Origin: an uncultured Prochlorococcus sp. | GTDB lineage: Bacteria > Cyanobacteriota > Cyanobacteriia > PCC-6307 > Cyanobiaceae | Assembly (NCBI GenBank): GCA_913041805.1 | Contig: CAJWIZ010000008.1 | Coordinates: forward strand, 1 to 12,582 | Reading direction: 5' to 3' | DNA: 12,582 nt | Shown: one piece after another, positions 7,026 through 12,582 of the stretch | How positions within the stretch are numbered: position 1 is the stretch's first letter | Layout: every line of letters begins with the position of its first letter | The notes under the pieces: model-generated | The model's database searches: none | What the model was told of the DNA's origin: nothing | The model's input: the letters and a program-made list of their open reading frames with translations, nothing else | Program-made: the position numbers and the translations under genes

Positions 7026-7958
7026 ATGGCTACCAGCAGTAGAAAGAATCAATTCAGAAAAATTCCACCTAAAGAACGTCTTCCAAAATGGATTACACCA
7101 TCTTTAGGGAAGGTTTCCCAACTAGCCGAGGTACAAAGCCTCATTAAAAAGAATCGCCTTCATACTATTTGTGAAGAAGCACGTTGTCCAAATAGAGGAG
7201 AGTGTTACGCCGCTGGAACAGCAACCTTTTTGATAGGTGGGGCTTTATGTACAAGAAGCTGCGCTTTTTGCCAAGTAGAGAAAGGAAGCCCCAAGAAAAA
7301 AATTGATTACTTAGAAGCTGATCGCATAGCGAACGCAGTACAAAAATTAGGGCTACGCTATGTTGTCATAACATCTGTAGCAAGGGACGATTTAGATGAT
7401 CATGGTGCAAGTCTGTTTACAAGAACTATTGCAGCAATCCGTAAAATTAATAAAAATGTAGCCATCGAAGTACTAACACCGGACTTTTGGAGTTGTTATT
7501 CCACTGAAAGACTTGCAGAGATAAAGCAAAAAGAGCGCTTAGCAGAAGTACTTAATTCCAGACCAATCTGTTTTAATCACAACCTTGAGACAGTTGAGCG
7601 TCTTCAAAAAGAAGTTCGTCGTGGAGCAACCTATACAAGGTCACTAGGGCTCTTAAAAGCTGCCAGAAAATTAGCACCAGCCATACCCACCAAATCCGGT
7701 CTCATGCTTGGATTAGGAGAAAACAAAGAGGAAGTAATACAAACCCTCAAAGACCTTAGATCAGTGGATTGTCAATTTTTAACTCTTGGTCAATATTTGA
7801 GACCTTCATTAAGTCATATACCAGTTCAACATTATTGGCATCCAAAAGATTTTACAGAGTTTGCAGACATAGCCAAAGACCTTGGCTTCAAGAAAGTCAA
7901 TAGTGGTCCATTAGTCCGAAGTAGTTATCATGCAGAGGAAGACAACTATTTGAGTTGA
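7026..7958 (+). CDS. lipA: Lipoyl synthase (radical SAM)
   Basis: LipA inserts two sulfur atoms into octanoyl groups on 2-oxoacid dehydrogenase and glycine-cleavage proteins, making the lipoyl cofactor. The 310 residues hold both clusters: the auxiliary Fe-S site Cys49, Cys54, Cys60 (C-x4-C-x5-C) and the radical-SAM site Cys75, Cys79, Cys82 (C-x3-C-x2-C). The C-terminal RSSY (298-301), whose serine ligates the auxiliary cluster, is intact. Compared with E. coli LipA recalled from memory, there are about ten extra residues between TPDF and FNHNLE (about 155-180), rich in Lys and Glu. The ATG at 7026 lacks a good SD but lies just behind recR. The stop is one base from the stop of the oppositely oriented GNAT-like gene. 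Many cyanobacteria have two lipA copies; which one this is cannot be told here. Confidence 0.93.
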   Translation: MATSSRKNQFRKIPPKERLPKWITPSLGKVSQLAEVQSLIKKNRLHTICEEARCPNRGECYAAGTATFLIGGALCTRSCAFCQVEKGSPKKKIDYLEADRIANAVQKLGLRYVVITSVARDDLDDHGASLFTRTIAAIRKINKNVAIEVLTPDFWSCYSTERLAEIKQKERLAEVLNSRPICFNHNLETVERLQKEVRRGATYTRSLGLLKAARKLAPAIPTKSGLMLGLGENKEEVIQTLKDLRSVDCQFLTLGQYLRPSLSHIPVQHYWHPKDFTEFADIAKDLGFKKVNSGPLVRSSYHAEEDNYLS

Positions 7959-7959
7959 T

Positions 7960-8463
7960 TTAACATGAGGCTTGCCAAAGTTTCAAACTTCTTCGATAAA
8001 CCTCATTACAATCGCCAAGCATTAGGGATCCAGAACCACCCCAAACCATTCTCAATGGCAAGTCTATAGGTGAAGACCCAACTTCCCTAACTGTTTTAAA
8101 TCCACGCCTCAAGAAATAACGCAACAAGCAGGCATGTTGTCTTTCACCATCACGGATAGCTAACAACCGAGCTTTTTTACACGGCGTGGATTCTAAGGCC
8201 CATGCCATGCTTGCTGCCCAAACAAGATGACCAACGCAAGCAGAAGCATTTGGGTGAACACGCATGGTATCAAGTTGGAATCCATTAGTACCTTGATAAG
8301 CCCAAGCCTTCATCTCTCCAAGAATCTGAACTTTATTTGGCTCTATGTATTCAGCAACAACAAGCCTAATTGCCCACAAAGATAATGGGCGATTGATTTT
8401 TAGACGTAGAAGAAGTCCGGCTTTCAATGCCTGCTCCTCAAGTCGCGCTAAGTCAACTTCCAT
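7960..8463 (-). CDS. GNAT-like hypothetical protein
   Basis: This 167-residue soluble protein has no firm assignment. Its middle resembles the core of GNAT acyltransferases: a strand ending LDTMRVHP (65-72), a helix with small residues (ASACVGHLVWAASMAWALE), a strand KARLLAIRD (98-106), then a helix and RRGFKTVREVG (120-130), a pattern usual near a GNAT C-terminus. The acetyl-CoA loop (Q/R-x-x-G-x-G/A) is not clear, so activity and substrate are unknown. Residue numbers count from a GTG at 8466 that forms TAGTGATG with the trhO stop; I chose the adjacent ATG at 8463, which gives the same protein minus one residue. It is the last gene of the minus-strand array and is probably translated by coupling to trhO. 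Confidence 0.75.
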   Translation of the reverse strand: MEVDLARLEEQALKAGLLLRLKINRPLSLWAIRLVVAEYIEPNKVQILGEMKAWAYQGTNGFQLDTMRVHPNASACVGHLVWAASMAWALESTPCKKARLLAIRDGERQHACLLRYFLRRGFKTVREVGSSPIDLPLRMVWGGSGSLMLGDCNEVYRRSLKLWQASC

Positions 8464-8465
8464 CA

Positions 8466-9425
8466 CTAAGAATTCCCAGAAATAGAATCTAGATTTTTTT
8501 TCATTCGTTCATCAATCTGCCTTTGCCTTTCAGCAAACCGTTCTCTGTCCTTATCTGTATAACGATCTTCACAATGTAGACATTGGACACCACGCACATA
8601 ACTGGAGGTTTGCCGATCCTCAGGATTCAGCGGCATTCCACAGGCATGACAGAGACGATGTACTCCAGGTAAAAGTTTGTGATTCAAAGCAACTCTTTTG
8701 TCAAAAACAAAACACTCCCCATTCCAAAGACTCTCCTCCTCAGGGACCTCCTCAAGATACTTAAGAATCCCTCCTTGAAGATGATGGATATCATTAAAAC
8801 CCGCTTTCAACAAATAAGAGGTCGCCTTCTCACAACGTATTCCTCCAGTGCAAAACATTGCAATACGCCTTGATTTTTTTTCCTTCACAATTTGCGGCAA
8901 GTTCTGATCAACCCAAGCAGGAAAATCACGAAAAGTATCTATATGTGGATTCAATGCACCCTCAAAAGTCCCAATTGAAATTTCATATTCATTCCGAGTA
9001 TCAATTACCAAGGTCTCTGGGTCAGACACAAGTGAATTCCAATGAGTTGGCGCAACGTAATCTCCTGCCAATTTGACGGGGTCTATTCCAGTGACGCCCA
9101 TGGTTACAATTTCACATTTTTTACGAGCCTTAAATCTACGAAAAGCCTGTTTAGAAGTAGAACTGAACTTAACTTCTAAAATCTTGCTTGATAAAGCACC
9201 ATTTAACACCTCTAATAAAGAAGAAACGCCATTACTAGGTCCACAAATTGTGCCATTAATTCCCTCTGTAGCTAAGAGGACAGTACCCCTAACTTGTACT
9301 TCTTCTGCATGATTAGGCAATGCCTCAAGCAAAGAAATAATTAGTTCTTCTTGCAAAGCAGTAAAACAATAAAAGGCTGCTACTTGATATTGCTCTGATT
9401 GATGGACATCTTGAGAGTCAACCAT
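8466..9425 (-). CDS. trhO: tRNA uridine(34) hydroxylase, rhodanese-domain TrhO/YceA family
   Basis: Family members hydroxylate U34 of certain tRNAs at C5, using O2 and prephenate-pathway-independent chemistry, and broaden wobble reading. The 319 residues show an N-terminal ferredoxin-like domain with VLLATEGINGTI (49-60), a rhodanese domain (about 120-230) with active loop CTGGIRC (Cys192-Cys198), and a C-terminal four-cysteine module (Cys259, Cys262, Cys282, Cys285) likely to bind zinc, then a charged helix. Length and order fit longer family members. The ATG overlaps the bioB stop as TAATG, and a GGGAG about 11 nt upstream can serve as SD. It sits between bioB and the GNAT-like gene; no functional link to either is established. 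Older annotations call it 'rhodanese-related sulfurtransferase'. Confidence 0.92.
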   Translation of the reverse strand: MVDSQDVHQSEQYQVAAFYCFTALQEELIISLLEALPNHAEEVQVRGTVLLATEGINGTICGPSNGVSSLLEVLNGALSSKILEVKFSSTSKQAFRRFKARKKCEIVTMGVTGIDPVKLAGDYVAPTHWNSLVSDPETLVIDTRNEYEISIGTFEGALNPHIDTFRDFPAWVDQNLPQIVKEKKSRRIAMFCTGGIRCEKATSYLLKAGFNDIHHLQGGILKYLEEVPEEESLWNGECFVFDKRVALNHKLLPGVHRLCHACGMPLNPEDRQTSSYVRGVQCLHCEDRYTDKDRERFAERQRQIDERMKKNLDSISGNS

Positions 9426-10423
9426 TAATCATTCCACTCCCAATTAACCTTTACTCCTGCTTGAGCAAGCAATTCACGATCGGCACTAACTGCAGGATTA
9501 CTTGTGGTCAGAAGACTATCGCCATAAAAAATTGAATCTGCTCCCGCTTGTAGGCAAAGAATTTGGGCTTCTCTACCTAACTGCTCTCTTCCAGCACTAA
9601 GTCTCACTCGGCTATATGGCATAAGAATTCTCGCAGTCGCAACCATACGAACCATCTCCAACGGATCAATTGAAGACAAATTCTCTAATGGAGTTCCTTC
9701 AACAGCCACCAATGAATTAATAGGGACACTCTCAGGATGTGGATCCATAGTCGCCAAAACTTTTAACAAAGAAGCTCGATCAACTATTGACTCCCCCATA
9801 CCAATTATGCCTCCACAGCAAATCGTAATGCCAGCTGCTCGAACCCGTTGCAAAGTCTCTAAACGCTCCTGATACGTTCGCGTAGTAATTATCTTGTCGT
9901 AGTGTTCAGGACTTGTATCTAAATTATGGTTATAAGCCGTTAACCCAGCATCTGCGAGCCTAAAGGCCTGTTCATCTGTAAGCATTCCAGCAGTGACACA
10001 TGCTTCCAATCCAAGTTCACGCACCCCACGAACCATAGCCAACATGGCTTCAAAATCTTTCCCATTCCGTATTTCTCTCCAAGCCCATCCCATACAAAAT
10101 CTATCGGCACCAGCCTCTTGCGCCGCTTTTGCTCTCTCCAAAACTGGTTGAACATCCAGGTCGGGCTGACCTGTGACATCACTAGTGTTATGCATCGATT
10201 GAGAGCAATAAGCACAATCTTCTTGGCAACCACCAGTTTTTACACTCAATAAAGAGGCAAGTTGAACCTTGTATCCAGGGTTCGCAGTTCGATGAATAAG
10301 CTGCGCATTCCACAACAAATCTATTAATGGTTGCTCTAATAAGTCCTTGATTTCGTCCAAAGTCCAATTATGACGAAGGACGATATGTTGAGGGCTAGAA
10401 AGCTTGTTATCAAGCAAGGTCAT
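9425..10423 (-). CDS. bioB: Biotin synthase (radical SAM)
   Basis: BioB converts dethiobiotin to biotin, the last step of the pathway, with sulfur from its auxiliary [2Fe-2S] cluster. The 332 residues carry the radical-SAM motif Cys66, Cys70, Cys73 (C-x3-C-x2-C) with following YCSQS. The likely [2Fe-2S] ligands align with the E. coli enzyme at a constant offset: Cys110, Cys142, Cys202 and Arg274 (E. coli Cys97, Cys128, Cys188, Arg260). All catalytic positions are kept, and the 13-residue N-terminal extra is small. The ATG at 10423 has no obvious SD and lies 28 nt from the uppS stop. No other bio gene is in the window, so earlier biotin steps must be encoded elsewhere or dethiobiotin obtained otherwise. 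The gene is coupled to trhO downstream by a TAATG overlap. Confidence 0.96.
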   Translation of the reverse strand: MTLLDNKLSSPQHIVLRHNWTLDEIKDLLEQPLIDLLWNAQLIHRTANPGYKVQLASLLSVKTGGCQEDCAYCSQSMHNTSDVTGQPDLDVQPVLERAKAAQEAGADRFCMGWAWREIRNGKDFEAMLAMVRGVRELGLEACVTAGMLTDEQAFRLADAGLTAYNHNLDTSPEHYDKIITTRTYQERLETLQRVRAAGITICCGGIIGMGESIVDRASLLKVLATMDPHPESVPINSLVAVEGTPLENLSSIDPLEMVRMVATARILMPYSRVRLSAGREQLGREAQILCLQAGADSIFYGDSLLTTSNPAVSADRELLAQAGVKVNWEWND

Positions 10424-10451
10424 AAATCAATTAAATCGATGTGCAAAATGC

Positions 10452-11240
10452 TCAAAAGTCAGTAGGGACAGGGTCCAAGCCCCCAAACCTCCTACATCTT
10501 GACTGAAAGTCAGCAAGTGCTTCTCGAAATGCTGTCGCATCAAAATCAGGCCACAAGACATCGCATATATAAATTTCAGCGTAAGCCAACTGCCAAAGCA
10601 AGAAATTACTTACTCTCATCTCTCCACTAGTTCTTATAAGTAAATCAGGATCCTCTTCACTAGCAGTAAACAGTTCAGCTGCAAAAAGGTTTTCATCTAT
10701 AAGAGCAGGGTCTAATTCACCTATTGCAGATCTTTCTGCAAGTTTTTGTGCAGCCAGAACCAATTCACGCCTACCTCCATAATTGGTACAAACATTAAAA
10801 TGAATTCCTGTATTCAGAGCCGTCGATTCTGTCGCTTCAGCAATCAAAACTTGTAATCGAGCTGGAAGGGCTTCGAGATCTCCAAGGAACTTAATTCTTA
10901 CCTGCTCTTCTTGTAGTGCTTCTAACTCACGTTGCAACACGCGCTCAAACAGTGCCATTAAAAATTTGACTTCATCACCTGGTCTTGTCCAATTTTCAGT
11001 AGAAAAAGCGTAAACAGTTAAAGCCTTAATACCCCAGTCACTACACAATCGCAACGTCCTTTTTAGAGCCTCAACACCAGCTCTGTGACCCATAACTCTG
11101 GGAAGGCCCTTAGCTTTTGCCCATCGTCCATTCCCATCCATTATCACTGCAATATGTCGAGGCATTCGATGTGGGTCTAAGCCTATGGGACAAGCGCTAA
11201 GCCTTGACTGTTCATTATTAATTGAGGTGGGCTGATTCAC
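10452..11240 (-). CDS. uppS: Isoprenyl transferase (undecaprenyl diphosphate synthase)
   Basis: This cis-prenyltransferase extends farnesyl diphosphate with isopentenyl units to make the C55 lipid carrier for peptidoglycan and surface polysaccharides. The 262 residues contain the catalytic block [14 protein letters not shown] (Asp35), His52 in GHRAG, the substrate-gate SxENW (80-84), and the Mg/IPP-binding DLLIRTSGE (199-207) with Glu222 in AYAEIY. The first 25 residues form a non-conserved leader. The start is GTG at 11240, overlapping the cdaA stop as TAGTG, supported by an AAGGA SD 9 nt upstream. Position directly behind cdaA and lysA groups it with envelope functions. Cyanobacteria may have several cis-prenyltransferases, so a different chain length is possible. 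Confidence 0.94.
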   Translation of the reverse strand: MNQPTSINNEQSRLSACPIGLDPHRMPRHIAVIMDGNGRWAKAKGLPRVMGHRAGVEALKRTLRLCSDWGIKALTVYAFSTENWTRPGDEVKFLMALFERVLQRELEALQEEQVRIKFLGDLEALPARLQVLIAEATESTALNTGIHFNVCTNYGGRRELVLAAQKLAERSAIGELDPALIDENLFAAELFTASEEDPDLLIRTSGEMRVSNFLLWQLAYAEIYICDVLWPDFDATAFREALADFQSRCRRFGGLDPVPTDF

Positions 11241-12142
11241 TAAAGCAAATCCTTGTTAGATCTGTTTTGGGCGACACTACTGCTAGAAGAACTTGTTGAA
11301 TCTAATGGCGCCGCCAACGATTTTGAAACATTCCCAACACTAGCTACTACTTTTGGAGTTGATGTTCCTACAGATGAACCAATCAACTCTTTCAACAGAT
11401 CCAACAACCTACTGCTAGTAATAGGTCTTTCCAACCTTCCTTGACTAGCAAGAGACAATGTACCTGTTTCCTCTGAAACAACAACACATATACAACGATC
11501 AAATCTTTCAGTTATGCCTAACGCGGCCAAATGTCGAGTTCCATAACGACTAATACCTTGACGAGATAATGGCAATATCACTCCTGCTGAAATAATCCTA
11601 TTCCCTTTCACCAAAACAGCCCCATCATGAAGAGGCGTATCTGAAGCAAAAAGGTTCAACAACAATTCAGTTGACAACTGAGCATCAATTGGGACCCCTT
11701 GATAGAGGAAGTCTTCTGGTCTCAAGTCACTTCCCATATCAACAACCACCAAGGCTCCTCTTCTGCTCTGAGACAATCGACCAGCAGCCTCTGACAAATA
11801 AGTGATTGTACTTTCAGTGGCACGAAACTCATTCTGAGGCTTACCCAACAAAACTGCCAATCGACCAGTTCCTAATAATTCCATTAAACGTCTAAGTTCA
11901 CCTTGCCAAAGAATTGCCAAAGAAAGAGAGCATGCCAATACCAAAGCGTCGACCAACTTTGAAGTAATGGGGAGATTTGCAAACCTTTGAACGAACCAAG
12001 CTAAAGAAACTAGAAATAGATAGCCTCTTAACAACCAGAGAGTTCTCTGCTCATTAACCCTAGAAAAAAGTAAGAATCCTAAAGTGGACGCAAACAAGAT
12101 ATCTAGCAATAAACGCGGATCTACGAGACCCCATAAATTCAC
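11240..12142 (-). CDS. cdaA: Diadenylate cyclase, CdaA type (c-di-AMP synthase)
   Basis: This membrane protein condenses two ATP into cyclic di-AMP, a messenger controlling potassium, osmotic and wall balance. Three hydrophobic segments at the N-terminus (about 12-28, 37-54, 65-81) precede a coiled linker and the DisA_N/DAC domain, with DGA (175-177) after TPLH and the ATP-binding GTRH (203-206). A Ser/Thr-rich tail (about 258-302, with six serines in a row) extends beyond the domain and looks disordered. The longest start is TTG at 12148 (numbering above), but GGAGG directly abuts it; the same SD is 6 nt from the GTG at 12142, which I chose (300 residues). It lies right behind lysA and overlaps uppS by one base. 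Confidence 0.92.
   Translation of the reverse strand: MNLWGLVDPRLLLDILFASTLGFLLFSRVNEQRTLWLLRGYLFLVSLAWFVQRFANLPITSKLVDALVLACSLSLAILWQGELRRLMELLGTGRLAVLLGKPQNEFRATESTITYLSEAAGRLSQSRRGALVVVDMGSDLRPEDFLYQGVPIDAQLSTELLLNLFASDTPLHDGAVLVKGNRIISAGVILPLSRQGISRYGTRHLAALGITERFDRCICVVVSEETGTLSLASQGRLERPITSSRLLDLLKELIGSSVGTSTPKVVASVGNVSKSLAAPLDSTSSSSSSVAQNRSNKDLL
11250..11254 (-). promoter_or_regulatory. Ribosome binding site supporting the GTG start of uppS
   Basis: AAGGA on the minus strand, inside the cdaA 3' end, 9 nt before the GTG at 11240. It supports initiation at the overlapping TAGTG rather than at an internal ATG. Confidence 0.6.
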
Positions 12143-12148
12143 TGGCAA

Positions 12149-12153
12149 CCTCC
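12149..12153 (-). promoter_or_regulatory. Ribosome binding site that decides the cdaA start
   Basis: GGAGG on the minus strand. It directly abuts TTG at 12148 but is 6 nt from GTG at 12142, so the GTG is preferred. Confidence 0.65.
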
Positions 12154-12161
12154 AGCCTTCA

Positions 12162-12582
12162 TTAGCCTAACTCTATTAATCGATCTGGGAGTATGTCGTA
12201 TTGCAATAGATCTTCCGGTTGCTCCCTCCTCTGAACCAATTCAGATTGTCCACCAGCAACAATTACTGCAGCTGGGCGAGGAATTCTATTGTAATTAGAA
12301 CCCATTGATGAGTTATATGCACCTGTTCCAAAAACAGCTAGAAATTCACCACTTCTCGAAAAAGGAAGAGATAAGTCCTTTAACAAAATATCGCCAGACT
12401 CACAATGCTTGCCTGCGATAGTAACTTTTTCATCTGCAGTATCCAATGGACTATCCACTAGACAAGCAGAATAAGAAGATTGATATGTAATTGGACGTGG
12501 ATTATCACTCATTCCACCATCTACAGAAACATATGTCCTTAGTCCAGGTATTTCCTTCCTAGACCCAAGCCTATAAATGGTT
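12162..12582 (-). CDS. lysA: Diaminopimelate decarboxylase, C-terminal part (5' partial)
   Basis: LysA is the pyridoxal-phosphate enzyme that turns meso-diaminopimelate into lysine, the last lysine step; the same substrate is a peptidoglycan building block. The window holds the C-terminal 139 residues. The frame is open to the window edge, so the internal ATG at 12512 is not the start. Diagnostic pieces are VSVDGGMSDNPRP (about 12535-12492), the active-site GKHCESGD whose Cys is encoded at 12404-12402, and the C-terminal GAYNSSMGSNYN segment, where a tyrosine lies near the cofactor. The cdaA gene begins about 20 nt after the stop, so lysA is likely the first or an early gene of the array. Related PLP decarboxylases (ornithine, carboxynorspermidine) are less likely given the MSDNPRP motif. 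Confidence 0.93.
   Translation of the reverse strand, partial: TIYRLGSRKEIPGLRTYVSVDGGMSDNPRPITYQSSYSACLVDSPLDTADEKVTIAGKHCESGDILLKDLSLPFSRSGEFLAVFGTGAYNSSMGSNYNRIPRPAAVIVAGGQSELVQRREQPEDLLQYDILPDRLIELG

Noticed and set aside
8679-9312. Plus-strand ORFs of 64-79 codons inside trhO
   Set aside because: They are antisense shadows of a clearly conserved gene and have no RBS or family signature.
12510-12512. ATG as the start of lysA
   Set aside because: It is the Met of the conserved DGGMSDNPRP motif; the frame continues to the window edge with LysA-like sequence.
1-12582. CRISPR, toxin-antitoxin, phage-defence or mobile-element content
   Set aside because: No direct-repeat array, transposase, integrase, terminal inverted repeats or defence-gene signatures were seen; the helicases and RecD fit housekeeping families.

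Overview
The window reads as core chromosome of a low-GC marine picocyanobacterium, most likely a low-light-type Prochlorococcus. The basis is the AT-rich, densely packed coding, a CyanoP/PsbP-like photosystem II lipoprotein, a cyanobacterial glycine-rich RRM protein, and a lysA-cdaA-uppS-bioB order that I recall from picocyanobacteria. No searches were run. I see no insertion sequence, prophage, CRISPR array, tRNA, rRNA or sign of recent transfer.

Layout, left half. The window opens inside a recD-like helicase gene (3' end only, + strand). A 156-nt leader follows with two inverted repeats; the second holds the best Shine-Dalgarno (SD) sequence in its loop, and it leads into a DEAD-box RNA helicase gene. 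About 500 nt without a gene precede a glycine-rich RRM protein. A convergent 62-codon gene for an unrecognised basic protein has a clear hairpin/T-tract terminator. An ABC exporter half-transporter with a TTG start follows.

Layout, middle. A minus-strand PsbP-like lipoprotein gene is divergent from recR and then lipA on the + strand. The recR start is problematic because the only ATG/GTG/TTG upstream of the domain is a TTG that adds about 27 residues.

Layout, right half. Everything is on the minus strand as one tight array. In transcription order it is lysA (5' end outside the window), cdaA-type diadenylate cyclase, uppS, bioB, trhO and a GNAT-like hypothetical gene. Three of the five junctions have stop and start codons overlapping or abutting (TAGTG, TAATG, TAGTGATG). 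The array ends one base from the lipA stop, so transcription there is convergent.

Functions. The left side is RNA and DNA handling (helicases, RRM protein). The right array joins envelope chemistry (meso-diaminopimelate use, undecaprenyl carrier synthesis, c-di-AMP signalling) to biotin synthesis and tRNA wobble modification. lipA and bioB, on opposite strands, are both sulfur-inserting radical-SAM enzymes. I found no clearly new multi-gene system. The best leads are the SD-in-loop hairpin before the helicase, the 62-residue orphan protein, the recR start, and the coupled array ending in an uncharacterised GNAT-like gene.
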